Below, piece after piece: positions 26,126 to 36,019 of a stretch of DNA of 64,000 nucleotides. The notes under the pieces are model-generated. The model was not told the origin of the DNA. It searched no databases and worked only from the letters and a program-made list of their open reading frames with translations. Source of the stretch: Marinomonas rhizomae (GTDB lineage: Bacteria > Pseudomonadota > Gammaproteobacteria > Pseudomonadales > Marinomonadaceae); the NCBI RefSeq assembly GCF_024397855.1, contig NZ_CP073343.1:620001-684000 (forward strand), in the 5' to 3' direction. The number at the start of each line of letters is the position of its first letter. Within the stretch, counting starts at the first letter, position 1. The position numbers and the translations under genes are program-made.

Positions 26126-26815
26126 TTATTTAGCCAATTGAGCCAATAACTTTTCAGCAACCAATTCTGAGCTTGCAGGGTTTTGACCTGTGATCATCAA
26201 GCCATCTTGCACTGCGAAAGGTGTCCAGTCCGCCGTGTTTTTGTAGTCTGCACCGCGTTTCTTCATTTCATCTTCTAACAAGAAAGGCACGACTTCGGTC
26301 AATTGAACCGCAGCTTCTTCGCTGTTAGTGAAACCTGTAACGGTTTTTCCTTTAATGAAGTACTCGCCGTTTGCGTCTTTGATGTTTAAGAAAGCGCTTG
26401 GTGCGTGACAAACAGAAGAGATTGGCTTGTCGGCTTTAATAAAGCTTTCGATCAAGGCAATGGATTCTTCGTTCTCAGTCAAATCCCATAATGGACCGTG
26501 GCCGCCTGGATAGAAGATAGCGTCGAAATCGTCTTGTTTCATATCGCTGAGTTTTACTGTGTTGGTAATCACATCTTGCGCTGCTTGGTCTTTATAGAAG
26601 CGTTCTGTTGCTTCGGTTTGTGCATCTGGTGCAGTGCTGTTTGGGTCAATAGGTGCTTGGCCGCCTTTTGGTGTTGCGACTGTTACTTCAGCGCCAGCAT
26701 CAATAAACGCGTAATAAGGAGCGGCGAATTCTTCTACCCAAAAACCTGTTTTGTGGCCTGTATTGCCCAAATCTGAATGAGATGTTAGAACGACGAGAAT
26801 TTTTTTATTGCTCAT
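26126..26815 (-). CDS. DJ-1/PfpI-family protein, Hsp31-like
   Basis: A 229-residue DJ-1/PfpI protein. The nucleophile elbow is SSVCHAPSAFLNIKDANGE (Cys near residue 137) and the acid is in DAIFYPGGHGPLWDL. The GFWVEEFAAPYYAFIDAGAEVTVATPKGG opening is typical of the Hsp31/YDR533C-like class, whose members act as glyoxalase III or chaperone. The ribosome site AGGAGT is clear. It is divergent from a LysR regulator across 159 bases, so the pair probably responds to electrophile or redox stress (inference). Confidence 0.9.
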   Translation of the reverse strand: MSNKKILVVLTSHSDLGNTGHKTGFWVEEFAAPYYAFIDAGAEVTVATPKGGQAPIDPNSTAPDAQTEATERFYKDQAAQDVITNTVKLSDMKQDDFDAIFYPGGHGPLWDLTENEESIALIESFIKADKPISSVCHAPSAFLNIKDANGEYFIKGKTVTGFTNSEEAAVQLTEVVPFLLEDEMKKRGADYKNTADWTPFAVQDGLMITGQNPASSELVAEKLLAQLAK

Positions 26816-26974
26816 AAGTGACTCCTGAGTTTTTAAATGAGTTGACTTGTTAACTTATGATTAGTCTATCTGATTAATCGAATAGACGTAATGGGAAGGT
26901 TTTTGACTTCATTGGTTTAATAATTGATACAATTGGAATCGTTTTCTTAATCTATTAAAAAAAGAGCCGTCACG

Positions 26975-27871
26975 ATGGAAGTCTCGTTTGAACAGCTAAA
27001 AAGTATGGTGGTGTTTGCTCAAGTGGTGGAGCAAGGCAGTTTAACGGCCGCCGCCAAATTCATGGGGATTTCCCGTGGTGTGGTGAGTTATCACCTGAAA
27101 AAGCTAGAAGAACAACTTGGTGTAAAACTGCTGAATCGTACTACTCGGTCTTTGTCATTGACTGAAACAGGCGAAGCCTATTATCAGCGTTGCCGAGCTA
27201 TTGCGTTTCAGGCCCATGAAGCGAATCAGCAAATAGAAAAAGCCAAACAAGAGCCCGTTGGTAAACTGAAAATTACCTGTCCAGTGAATTTAGGCTTGCA
27301 GGTGATTGTGCCTGCTCTGAACGAATTTCGACAACTTTATCCGTTAATTGAATTGAATGTTTCCTTGAGCGATGAAGTGGTCAATATCATCAAAGATGGC
27401 GTTGATCTGGCCATTCGAGGTGCGCCATTACTGGATTCTGGATTACAAGCCAGCAAGTTGACGACATTCGAAACCTGCTTGTGTGGCTCACCAGAGTATT
27501 TTCGGCGACGCGGCAAACCCACTCAACCAGAAGAGCTGTATGACCACGACTGGGTGGTGTATACGCCAGCGGCGAATACCGTTCACCTTAGTCAAGGCTC
27601 CAAATCGTTCAGTTTGTCTGTGCGTGGTGCGGTAAGCACCAACAATGCGGCCGCCAGAACTATTTTTTTAGAAGGTGGAAATGGTATTGGCCGAATTCCA
27701 ATGTACGACGCTCAGCCACGTATCGCCAATGGGCGTTTAGAGCGAATTTTGCCGGATTATAAATGCACAGGAATAGATGTTTACGCGGTCTTTCCACCAG
27801 GTACTGCAGAATCTAAAAAGTTGCGTTTGCTGCTGGATTTTCTGAAAACATCTTTTACTCGATTTTTATGA
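26975..27871 (+). CDS. LysR-family transcriptional regulator
   Basis: A 298-residue LysR protein. The N-terminal HTH reads QGSLTAAAKFMGISRGVVSYHLKKLEEQLGVKLLNRTTRSLSLTETGEAYYQRC, close to the DsdC/AaeR-like subgroup, and the co-inducer domain begins KLKITCPVNLGLQVIVPAL. It is divergent from the DJ-1/PfpI gene, its likely target. The inducer is unknown. Confidence 0.9.
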   Translation: MEVSFEQLKSMVVFAQVVEQGSLTAAAKFMGISRGVVSYHLKKLEEQLGVKLLNRTTRSLSLTETGEAYYQRCRAIAFQAHEANQQIEKAKQEPVGKLKITCPVNLGLQVIVPALNEFRQLYPLIELNVSLSDEVVNIIKDGVDLAIRGAPLLDSGLQASKLTTFETCLCGSPEYFRRRGKPTQPEELYDHDWVVYTPAANTVHLSQGSKSFSLSVRGAVSTNNAAARTIFLEGGNGIGRIPMYDAQPRIANGRLERILPDYKCTGIDVYAVFPPGTAESKKLRLLLDFLKTSFTRFL

Positions 27872-28082
27872 GTGAACTTTTTTCTGTAACAAATCTCAGT
27901 TAGCTTTGTTATTTACTGTGACGTTTATTATGGAATTGTGTGCTCGACAGATCTTACGGTTTTAATGCATTACTATACAGACAGATGGATTTAGTTTTAG
28001 AGACCTGTGTGATCTGTATCGTGCATAAGGGCTCTTCTTTGTAAGTTAGGGAGTGTTTTACATTGAATAATAGGAGCCTCCT

Positions 28083-29945
28083 GTGCTTATTAAACATAAG
28101 TTAATTTTAAATACCGTGCTATTGGTTGTTGCCTTAGTTGCCATGTTAGGGCTTTTTTACAACACACAGAGCAATCTAGAAAAACTAAACTACGCCAAGA
28201 ATCTTGTCGTACACCAACAAGTCAATATGCTTACCTTGCGTCGTAATGAGAAAGATTTTCTCGTGCGTCTCGACCTTTCCTATGAAACAAAATTCAACGA
28301 GACAATAACTTCGCTTTTCACGGATCAAACAATACTTGAAAACGTGATGAACGAATTTGACATAAATACCGATACTTTGTTGGAACTAGGCGATGATTTC
28401 AAAGAATATCAGGCTGATTTTGCTTCGGTGGTATCTGCTTCGACAGAACTAGGGTTAACACCAGAGACTGGGTTGCAGGGCAAACTACGTGGCGCTGTGC
28501 ATAATATTGAGAGTGAATTGTCTGCTCTGAATCAGGATGCTTTGTTGGTGACCATGTTACAGCTTCGTCGACATGAAAAAGATTTTATGCTGCGTAATAA
28601 CCCTAAATATATTGCCTCTTTTAATAAAACATTAGATCAATTAGAAAGCAATCTACGCAGCGGTTCATTACCGGCGGATAAAGTTGAATTGTTGGTGTCT
28701 CTTTCTGAACAGTACCGAACAGGTTTTAATCAATATGCAGAGGGCAAAAAAGCTTTAGGCTTGAACAGTAAAGAAGGGCAATTATTGGCGATGCGTGAAT
28801 CGATTCATAAAACGGAAACCGCACTCGATTCACTAGAAACTCAATTAACCTCGGTTATTCAGGAAAAAACATCCTTTGCCATGATGCTGACGACCATTCT
28901 TTGTGGTGTCATTATTGTTGCCGGGGTGTTTGTTGGGTGGATTATTAACCGCACGATTAACTCAGCATTGAACACCATCCAATCAACAATGCGAGACATT
29001 CAAACGACTCACAATATAAGTTTGCGTGTTGATTTACCTGCGAAAGATGAAATTGGCTTTGTTGCTGCCAGTATCAACGATATGTTGGCCGATTTTAGCC
29101 GAGTGATTGCTAACGCAAACCTCACTGTACAAGAAATGAATACGACAACTGTTCAGTTGTCACAAAATGCGGCAAGAACATCAGACGATGCTCAGAAGCA
29201 GCGCTCAGAAACGGACATGGTTGCGGTATCTGTTACTGAAATGGTCGGTACCGTGGAAGATATTTCACGCAGTATGGAAATGGCCGCAGCGAAGGCACGA
29301 TCTACACAAGAAAGCGCACGAAAAGGTCAATCTCAAGTGAACTCGGCCATTGATCGTATTCGCCAGCTTTCAGATAGTCTTGAAGGCTCGGTCGAAACCG
29401 TCAGCGAATTAGCCAAAGAAAGCGAAAGTATTGGCACTGTGTTAAGCGTTATTCAAGGTATTGCCGAGCAGACTAACTTGCTGGCGCTTAATGCTGCGAT
29501 TGAAGCCGCGAGAGCCGGTGAGCAAGGACGAGGTTTTGCCGTTGTTGCCGATGAGGTTCGTGCCTTAGCAAGCCGAACTCATACAGCGACGGAAGAGATT
29601 TCAGACATTATTGTTACCTTGCAAGAACGAACTAAAGGTATCGTGACGCTGATGGAAAATTGCCGTCAGGATGGCGTGTTAAGTCGTGATGAAGCCGCGA
29701 CGACAGGTGTTGTGCTCGAGCAGATTATTCTCGATGTAGAAGAGATCTCCGGTATGGCTGGATCTGTATCCACTGCCATTGAACAACAAACGATAGCGGC
29801 CAATGAGATTAGTAAAAACGTCGATACTATACGTGAAATCACGGAAGACACTTCAGAATCGGTAGCCTTGAATTCCCAAGCAAGTAAAGCCATTGCTGAT
29901 CAAGCGGAATCCTTGAACCGCAGTATTTCGATTTTCAAAGTATAA
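28083..29945 (+). CDS. Methyl-accepting chemotaxis protein with helical bimodular (HBM) sensor domain
   Basis: A 620-residue chemoreceptor starting at GTG after AGGAGCC. The first membrane helix (8-26) and the second (about 264-288) flank a roughly 235-residue periplasmic domain with two [14 protein letters not shown] / [14 protein letters not shown] repeats. This RR-x-EKDF pattern marks the HBM domain, known in McpS-type receptors for TCA-cycle acids. A HAMP region and a signalling domain follow, with the conserved hairpin tip [34 protein letters not shown]. No CheR-binding pentapeptide is present. It likely guides taxis to organic acids, in line with the local TRAP systems. Confidence 0.94.
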   Translation: MLIKHKLILNTVLLVVALVAMLGLFYNTQSNLEKLNYAKNLVVHQQVNMLTLRRNEKDFLVRLDLSYETKFNETITSLFTDQTILENVMNEFDINTDTLLELGDDFKEYQADFASVVSASTELGLTPETGLQGKLRGAVHNIESELSALNQDALLVTMLQLRRHEKDFMLRNNPKYIASFNKTLDQLESNLRSGSLPADKVELLVSLSEQYRTGFNQYAEGKKALGLNSKEGQLLAMRESIHKTETALDSLETQLTSVIQEKTSFAMMLTTILCGVIIVAGVFVGWIINRTINSALNTIQSTMRDIQTTHNISLRVDLPAKDEIGFVAASINDMLADFSRVIANANLTVQEMNTTTVQLSQNAARTSDDAQKQRSETDMVAVSVTEMVGTVEDISRSMEMAAAKARSTQESARKGQSQVNSAIDRIRQLSDSLEGSVETVSELAKESESIGTVLSVIQGIAEQTNLLALNAAIEAARAGEQGRGFAVVADEVRALASRTHTATEEISDIIVTLQERTKGIVTLMENCRQDGVLSRDEAATTGVVLEQIILDVEEISGMAGSVSTAIEQQTIAANEISKNVDTIREITEDTSESVALNSQASKAIADQAESLNRSISIFKV

Positions 29946-30147
29946 CTAGGCTGTCGGTATCGACTGTTTCTGTAATAGCATCATGATTCGTATTGACAGT
30001 CAGGTATTGCAGGTCTAGGGAAGGCACGAGTAATTCCTCTTGCCTCAGCATGTGGATAAAAGCCTGTTATTCACATCTCCCCTAGCCATTAGGCCTGCGA
30101 TACCGTTATTATGCAGTTATCAACTGACGCTATTTTAGGGATTAATT

Positions 30148-30510
30148 ATGCTATATCGATTGTTATTATGTTTGATTCTGGGGAGCTTTGTATCGGTTTC
30201 TTCCATGGCAGCGACTAAGACTTCAGAAGATCAGAAGACGCTTGAGCAGACTGTTTTTGAACTTGAGCGTAGCGTGGCAATTTTACAGCTGTCCACCGCA
30301 TCTTTAGGCGATTACCAATCACTTTCTACCAAAATGGCTCATGTTAAGTCGTTAGAATATCGTGTGAATTTTTTGGGTAACTTAACTTTCTTACTATGTA
30401 TGGCGCTGGTGGTTTTCTTCTTTAAACTGCGCAATCAGCAAAAACGACTGTTAGCGCTCGAAAATCGAGAAAATGAAAAAGCTATCGAGCAGCAAAGTAA
30501 AGACGCCTAA
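30148..30510 (+). CDS. Small exported or membrane protein of unknown function
   Basis: A 120-residue protein I do not recognise. An N-terminal signal peptide or anchor (LYRLLLCLILGSFVSVSSMAA) is followed by a predicted coiled-coil stretch (about residues 28-75, rich in Glu/Leu heptads), a second membrane helix (about 76-97, LTFLLCMALVVFFF) and a short charged cytoplasmic tail. It resembles a small bitopic scaffold. It lies 29 bases before the isochorismatase-like gene and may share its transcript. The start follows TAGGGATT. Confidence 0.65.
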   Translation: MLYRLLLCLILGSFVSVSSMAATKTSEDQKTLEQTVFELERSVAILQLSTASLGDYQSLSTKMAHVKSLEYRVNFLGNLTFLLCMALVVFFFKLRNQQKRLLALENRENEKAIEQQSKDA

Positions 30511-30539
30511 ACGCAGATGTTTAATGCAAAGGAAAGGTA

Positions 30540-31118
30540 ATGTCTAAGCCGATAGTATTGATGATTATTGATATGCAGCAAGGCATGTCTTGGCCACAGG
30601 CGGGTGAACGTAATAACCCGAATGCTGAACATGAAATTGCCGAGTTACTGGCTCATTGGCGATCAATCCACGCGCCGATAGTTCATGTGCGCCATTTGTC
30701 GAATGAGCCGGAATCTTTGTTTTGGCCTGATCAAGATGGCGCTCTCTTTCAAGACGCTTTCCAACCTTTGGCGGATGAGAAGGTCATTGAAAAATCCGTT
30801 CCCGATGCCTTTACCTTTTCCGATTTAGAAAGCTGGCTACGGGATCAAGACACACAAGCGTTGGTGGTGGTTGGCGTCAGTACCAATAACTCTGTTGAAT
30901 CTACCGCGAGAAGTGCTGGTAACTTAGGATTTAATACCTACGTGGTCGGCAGTGCGTGTTTTGCGTTTGAAAAAGACGATTTCTTTGGACTATCACGCAG
31001 CGCAGATGAAGTACACGCTATGTCGCTGGCGAATCTGCATGGTGAATACGCGACTGTGATTACACAAGATGAGGCGTTTGCCTTGTTGCCGCAAGAACAC
31101 ACTTCACTAAGCGATTAG
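30540..31118 (+). CDS. Isochorismatase-like hydrolase lacking the usual cysteine
   Basis: A 192-residue protein of the isochorismatase/cysteine-hydrolase fold. The Asp of MIIDMQQGMSW and the conserved EKSVPDAFTFSDLESWL lysine region are present. The loop that normally carries the catalytic Cys (T-N-x-C-V) reads GVSTNNSVESTARSAGNLGF, so Ser replaces Cys. True isochorismatases also work without a Cys, and a Ser-bearing branch exists among family relatives. The substrate is unknown. It is convergent with fecE. Confidence 0.82.
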   Translation: MSKPIVLMIIDMQQGMSWPQAGERNNPNAEHEIAELLAHWRSIHAPIVHVRHLSNEPESLFWPDQDGALFQDAFQPLADEKVIEKSVPDAFTFSDLESWLRDQDTQALVVVGVSTNNSVESTARSAGNLGFNTYVVGSACFAFEKDDFFGLSRSADEVHAMSLANLHGEYATVITQDEAFALLPQEHTSLSD

Positions 31119-31126
31119 CCTTTTCA

Positions 31127-31894
31127 TTACTCCACCACACACATTGGTGTTTTAGCTATCGGGTCTTGGTGAATCTGCGCGCTCAATGAAAACACCTCTT
31201 TTAATAACCGCTGGGTGAGAACCGAATCTGGCGAGCCTTGGGTGATGATTTCCCCTTGCTTCATCACAATCAAGTGGTCGCAATAACGTGCCGCTTGGTT
31301 GATGTCATGGAGTACCGTGATGATGGTTTTGCCTTGCAAATTCAACTTGCGCAATAAGTGCATTAGCTCTACTTGATGGCTTAAATCCATGTAAGTGGTG
31401 GGCTCATCCAGCAACAAATACGGGGTGTCTTGCGCTAACGTCATGGCGAGCCAAACACGCTGACGTTGACCGCCAGACAGCTCACTGACCAGTTGCTCAG
31501 CTAGCTCGGTAATGCCGGTTTCTTGCATGACTTGAGTAATAATGTCGTGGTCTTCTTTGCTAATCCGTCCCCAAAAACCAGTGTATGGGCTGCGTCCATA
31601 GGCGACCAAATCTTTGACTTTGATACCTTCTGGAATCGGCTGGGTTTGTGGCAACAAAGCTAATTGTTGTGCCAGTTTTTTAGACGCTATGCCGTGAAGG
31701 TTCTGGCCTTGCCAGTGAACTTGTCCATCCATAGGAGAAAGAATGCGCGCCATGGCTTTCAACAAGGTGGATTTGCCACAACCGTTTGGTCCAAGTAACG
31801 CAATGATCTTTCCTTCAGGAATGGTTAGGTCGACCTGTTTTACAATGGCTGTATCATGGTAGCCAACAGATAAATTATGAGTGCTAAGAGACAT
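31127..31894 (-). CDS. fecE: Fe(III)-dicitrate ABC transporter ATPase FecE
   Basis: A 255-residue ABC ATPase of the iron-siderophore group. Walker A is GPNGCGKSTLLKAMARIL (near residue 36), the signature LSGGQRQRVWLAMTLAQ, Walker B YLLLDEPTTYMD and the switch His in ITVLHDINQAARYCD. The YGRSPYTGFWGR loop is typical of FecE-like proteins. It follows fecD by three bases and energises ferric citrate uptake. It is last in the fecBCDE operon and convergent with the hydrolase gene. Confidence 0.92.
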   Translation of the reverse strand: MSLSTHNLSVGYHDTAIVKQVDLTIPEGKIIALLGPNGCGKSTLLKAMARILSPMDGQVHWQGQNLHGIASKKLAQQLALLPQTQPIPEGIKVKDLVAYGRSPYTGFWGRISKEDHDIITQVMQETGITELAEQLVSELSGGQRQRVWLAMTLAQDTPYLLLDEPTTYMDLSHQVELMHLLRKLNLQGKTIITVLHDINQAARYCDHLIVMKQGEIITQGSPDSVLTQRLLKEVFSLSAQIHQDPIAKTPMCVVE

Positions 31895-31897
31895 AAA

Positions 31898-32854
31898 TCA
31901 TTTCGTCCTAAGGAGTAGCCAAAGAAAATACGGTGCACCAATAATGGCGGTCATAATACCGGCAGGTAATTCAATCGGTGGATCAATGGTGCGAGCCACA
32001 AGATCCGCAAGCAGCAACAAAATGGCACCAACCAACATGGTGGCAGGTAAGAGTATTTGATGACGGCCGCCGACCAATTTTCGCGTTAAATGCGGAGCCA
32101 CTAAACCGAGAAAGCCAATAGGGCCGCAAATCGCCACACAAGACGCCGTCAGTCCAACAGCAATAGCCAAGGAGGTCAAACGTAGCTTGTTCGCCTTTAT
32201 ACCAAGGCTAATGGCGCTGTCATCACCGAGATGGATTAAGTTCAAAGGTTTAGCAAGCCAAAGGGCAAAGGGAATTAATAGAAGCCAAGGCAATAACATA
32301 GCAAGCTGATTCCAGCCACGCCCCCATAAACTGCCCGTTAGCCACAAAAGAGCGTTGTTGATTTCCAATGGTTTAACCAGCATCAAAAAGTCGATACAAC
32401 TGGCGTATAAGGCCGCTAATGCCACACCCGTAATGGCCAGTTTTATGGTGCTGCTATGTGAGCCGCATAACCACCACAACATTAACGCTGCCACTAAACT
32501 GCCGACTAGGGCGACCGCAGGCAGCCAGCTAATATCGGCATTGGGAAAAAAAGTCATATAGAACACAGCGGCCAATCCAGCACCATGGCTAACCCCAAGT
32601 ACATCTGGTGACGCCAGAGGGTTACGAATCACCCCTTGAACCAAGGCGCCCGCCAGCGCCATCATGGCACCAACTAACATGGCGAGAATGGTGCGCGGTA
32701 AGCGATATTCATGAACGGTGAAGTAGTGTTCGTTACCGATTTGAAGACCATCTAAAATCTGTTTGAATGGAATCGAAACCGCACCAAACATGAGATTAGC
32801 GATCAGCAGTCCTATCATGGCAAGTACTAAAAAAGGCAGCGAGCGCGTGGCCAT
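31898..32854 (-). CDS. fecD: Fe(III)-dicitrate ABC transporter permease FecD
   Basis: A 318-residue permease of the BtuC/FecCD family with about ten membrane segments. It has the DVLGVSHGAGLAAVFYM block, LALYASCIDF-like core, WLTGSLWGRGW and the ATPase-contact GPIGFLGLVAPHLTRKLVGGRHQILLPA. Its start overlaps the fecC stop by one base. With FecC it forms the inner-membrane channel. The length agrees with E. coli FecD (318). Confidence 0.92.
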   Translation of the reverse strand: MATRSLPFLVLAMIGLLIANLMFGAVSIPFKQILDGLQIGNEHYFTVHEYRLPRTILAMLVGAMMALAGALVQGVIRNPLASPDVLGVSHGAGLAAVFYMTFFPNADISWLPAVALVGSLVAALMLWWLCGSHSSTIKLAITGVALAALYASCIDFLMLVKPLEINNALLWLTGSLWGRGWNQLAMLLPWLLLIPFALWLAKPLNLIHLGDDSAISLGIKANKLRLTSLAIAVGLTASCVAICGPIGFLGLVAPHLTRKLVGGRHQILLPATMLVGAILLLLADLVARTIDPPIELPAGIMTAIIGAPYFLWLLLRTK

Positions 32855-33855
32855 TATAAGGTTCTCTTACGGACGAGGTAGATGAAAAACGGCGCGCCGA
32901 TCAAGGCCAAAATAGCGCCAGCCGGTGTTTCTGCAGGATAGATAATGCCGCGGCTGACTGTATCTGATAAGACAACCAAGCAGGCGCCCAGTATCATGGC
33001 GATCGGCAAGAATTTACGATGATCTTGCCCCGCTAACATGCGTGCCATATGTGGCACTAGTAAGCCGACAAAACCAATTGCACCGACGCTGCTGATGGCG
33101 CTCCCGACCAATAATAAGACGAGAAAGCTGCCGCCTAGTTTTACCCACATCAGCGACACGCCAAGGTTTCGCGCATTGTCATCGCCAAGCTGCAATAGAT
33201 TCAGTGTTGGGGCAATCAGCATGGCACCTAATAAACCAATTAGGCAGACAGGCCAAAGGGAATCGAAGGTTTGCCATCTAGCATCAGTCAAACTCCCCGC
33301 GAGCCAAGTTAGTACGCCTGCAGCTTGATCTTCGGCAATGATAATCACGGCTTTGGTTAAGGCGGCACATAAAGCGGAAATAGCGACGCCAGCCAATACT
33401 AATCTTCCGTGTTCATTGCCGCCGCGCCATGCGCTGCCAAGCAGCATAACGAAAGCCCAGGCAATGCCGCCACCGATAATGGCGGCGATTGAACTGCCGA
33501 GTAAACCAAACCAAGGGGCGATCGTGGAAACACTTGCCATTCCCAGAGCTGCGCCAGCGTTAATGCCAAGCACAGACGGAGAAGCAAGAGGGTTTTGTGT
33601 CAGGCCCTGCATGATGACACCAGCCGCTGCGAGATTAGCGCCGACCATGATGCCAACGAGTACTCTAGGCAGTCTTAAATCATGAACAATATGCTGGGCA
33701 ATGCTGTCCTGATTCATATTGTATAAGGCATGCAGAGCGTCCGCTGGCGTGACGGTAATAACGGACCAGCTAAACAGGCTGATCCATGAACAGGCAAACA
33801 GAAGCAGTAGTAGCAATAGGCACTGGGCAAAAAAAGAAAAACGTAACGAGATCAT
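32854..33855 (-). CDS. fecC: Fe(III)-dicitrate ABC transporter permease FecC
   Basis: A 333-residue permease. The ATG at 33855 overlaps the fecB stop (ATGA), so this start is preferred to the in-frame one at 33921, which would lie inside fecB. Blocks shared with E. coli FecC include NLRLPRVLVGIMVGANLAAAG, NPLASPSVLGINAGAALGMA, WLAGSLTDARWQ and GAIGFVGLLVPHMARMLAGQDHRKFLP. It partners with FecD. About ten hydrophobic segments are visible. Confidence 0.92.
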   Translation of the reverse strand: MISLRFSFFAQCLLLLLLLFACSWISLFSWSVITVTPADALHALYNMNQDSIAQHIVHDLRLPRVLVGIMVGANLAAAGVIMQGLTQNPLASPSVLGINAGAALGMASVSTIAPWFGLLGSSIAAIIGGGIAWAFVMLLGSAWRGGNEHGRLVLAGVAISALCAALTKAVIIIAEDQAAGVLTWLAGSLTDARWQTFDSLWPVCLIGLLGAMLIAPTLNLLQLGDDNARNLGVSLMWVKLGGSFLVLLLVGSAISSVGAIGFVGLLVPHMARMLAGQDHRKFLPIAMILGACLVVLSDTVSRGIIYPAETPAGAILALIGAPFFIYLVRKRTL

Positions 33856-34745
33856 TTTTTCGCGTTGAAGACCTTGATTAGATCTTGCCCCATGGTTTCG
33901 GCTGAAATAATGCCGCGGCAACGGGACCAGGTATTAGGATTAACCGCATAAATGTGGTTATTTTTAGCGGCTTTTAAGATTGACCAAAGCGGCTCACTTT
34001 TCCATTTGTCGACGATGCTGGGTGTGACGTAATTACCGACGATAAAATAATCTGGGTTGACCGTAAGTAGTTGTTCTAAGCTGGTTTGACGGTAAGCATC
34101 ATCGCTGCGGCCAGTATTGGCATTTTTTAAGCCCAATGCGCGTATCACGCCGCCAGCATAGGAATCTGCTGTGTGAAGAAATAAGGCGTCATCACGGGCA
34201 ACACCAAATTGCACTTCTTTGCCCTTGGGTAATTGGGCCGCTAGTTCAGCCATCACTTCGTCATGTTTCTTCAGACGCGCTTGCATTTCTTTGCCTTTGC
34301 CTATGGCTTTACCAATAATGGCTGTGGCTTGAAGGTTTTCTTCATAGGTGGCTCGGCGTGAAGGCAGAATCAAGGTGGGGGCTATTTTTTGTAGATCAGC
34401 ATATACACCTTCATGGCGGGAAATATCGGCAATGATGAGATCTGGTTTTAGCGAAGAAATGGTTTCAAGGCTAGGCTGAGAGCGCGTACCAACCGATGCC
34501 CAATCGCCAATTTCATCACGAATTTCTTTTAGAATACGTTCAGAATCTTTGTCATCCGCGATACCGACAGGGCTGACACCAACGGCAGCTAATGCATCGA
34601 CAAATGAAAACTCCAACACCACGATACGCTTTGGCGTGTAATCGATGCTAAATGTTCCTTTACTGTCTTCTACCGTGACAGCTTGAGCGAGTGAGCACAG
34701 GCAGAGAGAAAGAGCGGTTAAGGCAAGATAGATCAAGCGTTTCAT
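33852..34745 (-). CDS. fecB: Periplasmic Fe(III)-dicitrate-binding protein FecB
   Basis: A 297-residue binding protein with a signal peptide (cleavage after LAQA). It is collinear with E. coli FecB: VEDSKGTFSIDYTPKRIVVLEFSFVDALAAVGVSPVGIADD, SVGTRSQPSLETISSLKPDLIIAD, SRHEGVYADLQKIAPTLIL and NTWSRCRGIISAE. It delivers ferric citrate to FecCDE. No fecA receptor or fecIR regulators are in the window, so the outer-membrane step must be encoded elsewhere. A Fur-box-like site lies 30 bases upstream. Confidence 0.93.
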   Translation of the reverse strand: MKRLIYLALTALSLCLCSLAQAVTVEDSKGTFSIDYTPKRIVVLEFSFVDALAAVGVSPVGIADDKDSERILKEIRDEIGDWASVGTRSQPSLETISSLKPDLIIADISRHEGVYADLQKIAPTLILPSRRATYEENLQATAIIGKAIGKGKEMQARLKKHDEVMAELAAQLPKGKEVQFGVARDDALFLHTADSYAGGVIRALGLKNANTGRSDDAYRQTSLEQLLTVNPDYFIVGNYVTPSIVDKWKSEPLWSILKAAKNNHIYAVNPNTWSRCRGIISAETMGQDLIKVFNAKK

Positions 34746-34775
34746 AAGAATATGTCTTTGTTATTGAAAAATTTC

Positions 34776-34794
34776 GATAATAATAACACTTCTC
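34776..34794 (-). promoter_or_regulatory. Fur box-like operator upstream of fecBCDE
   Basis: GATAATAATAACACTTCTC matches 14 of 19 positions of the classical Fur box (GATAATGATAATCATTATC). It ends about 30 bases upstream of the fecB start at 34745, where Fe-Fur would block the promoter. The match was counted by eye. Confidence 0.65.
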
Positions 34795-34858
34795 ATTTCA
34801 GTGTTAAGTGTTTTCTTCTCAATAATCAATTTTGACGCTGTATCTTATTTTCTAATGA

Positions 34859-35854
34859 TTAAAGACTTTCGCCGGCTTCTATTTGAAAGGGCAAATCAAT
34901 AATGGTTTGAGAGACGGGATTCCCCTGCAGACGTGACAACAGATGTTCGGCAGAAAGGCGTCCCATTTCTTCACGGGGCGTAATGACGGTTGCCAGTCTA
35001 GGCACCATCGCGCGGGAAATATCATGGCCGTGGAAACCTGCAATGCTGATGTCTTGTGGAATCTTGATGCCAGCTTTTTGGCAAGCGTACAGCGCACCAA
35101 TTGCTAAGTCATCGTTGGTGCAGAATATGCCGTCGGTATCGGGTTGTTGCTGCAGGGCATCGTGTAGAAAAGTAGCCCCAAGGGTGAATGAAGACGCGCT
35201 GTTGGTTTTCAGGCACAAAGGCGTTAATCCGTTGTCTTGCATGGCGGTTTCGTAGCCTTTGATTTTAAACAGAGTCCGCTGATCCATTCGCGCGGCAAAA
35301 TAGACAATCTTTTGTCGGCCTCGTTTGATCATAAAATCCGTCATGGCATACGCGGCGGCTTCGTTGTCTATGCCGATAGCTTGCTCAATCGGAGGGGAAA
35401 CGGAGTCCATGATTTCAATAACGGGAATGCCAGCCACGGCTAGCATTTTTCTCACGCGCTCTGTGTGATAGCTCTCGGAGATGATTAATCCATCGACACT
35501 GTAAGACAAGAGAGTCGCAATACGGGCTTCTTCCGCTTCTTTGCTGTAACCATAGTGAGCCAGCATGGTTTGATAGCCCGCGGGTTCAACGACGGATTCA
35601 ATACCACGAATGACTTCAGCGAATACTTGGTTGGTTAAAGAGGGAAGTAGAACGCCAATCGCGTGGCTTTTTGATTTGGATAAAATATCAGGTGCTCGGT
35701 TGGGGATGTAACCTAGGTCTTCTAATGCATCGGCGATTTTAGTTTGTAATGGCACAGAAACTTGATCTGGATTTCTAAGAAAGCGACTCACGGTCATTTT
35801 TGTCACGCCAACTAAGTCAGCCACGTCTTGCAGTGTTGGGCGTTTGTTTTTCAT
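34859..35854 (-). CDS. gntR: Gluconate operon repressor GntR (LacI family)
   Basis: About 331 residues from the ATG at 35854, the length of E. coli GntR (331). The HTH region (LQDVADLVGVTKMTVSRFLRNPDQVS) and blocks such as LGYIPNRAPDILS, IGVLLPSLTNQVFAEVIRGIES, GYQTMLAHYGY and GIFCTNDDLAIGALY are very close to E. coli GntR. Upstream ATGs at 35884, 35920 and 35926 exist, but a GntR-operator-like site at 35905-35920 would then lie inside the gene. It represses gluconate uptake and phosphorylation genes until gluconate binds. It flanks gntK and the TRAP genes. Confidence 0.92.
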   Translation of the reverse strand: MKNKRPTLQDVADLVGVTKMTVSRFLRNPDQVSVPLQTKIADALEDLGYIPNRAPDILSKSKSHAIGVLLPSLTNQVFAEVIRGIESVVEPAGYQTMLAHYGYSKEAEEARIATLLSYSVDGLIISESYHTERVRKMLAVAGIPVIEIMDSVSPPIEQAIGIDNEAAAYAMTDFMIKRGRQKIVYFAARMDQRTLFKIKGYETAMQDNGLTPLCLKTNSASSFTLGATFLHDALQQQPDTDGIFCTNDDLAIGALYACQKAGIKIPQDISIAGFHGHDISRAMVPRLATVITPREEMGRLSAEHLLSRLQGNPVSQTIIDLPFQIEAGESL

Positions 35855-35904
35855 GCTTGGGCTTTTCTTGTCGGAGCTTTTCATACCAGTGACGTATCCA
35901 TGTT

Positions 35905-35920
35905 TTGTTACAGGTAACAT
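35905..35920 (-). promoter_or_regulatory. GntR operator-like site upstream of gntR
   Basis: TTGTTACAGGTAACAT matches 14 of 16 positions of the GntR operator pattern ATGTTACCGGTAACAT. It lies 50 bases before the preferred gntR start and suggests autorepression. Confidence 0.6.
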
Positions 35921-36019
35921 TATCATAAGCCATTCATGGCTAGAAACAAAAAGTAGGCATTAATGGAGTCGGTGTTAATTAAAGTAGGAATTATGTTGAA
36001 AGTGAGCATTCACTTTTTT

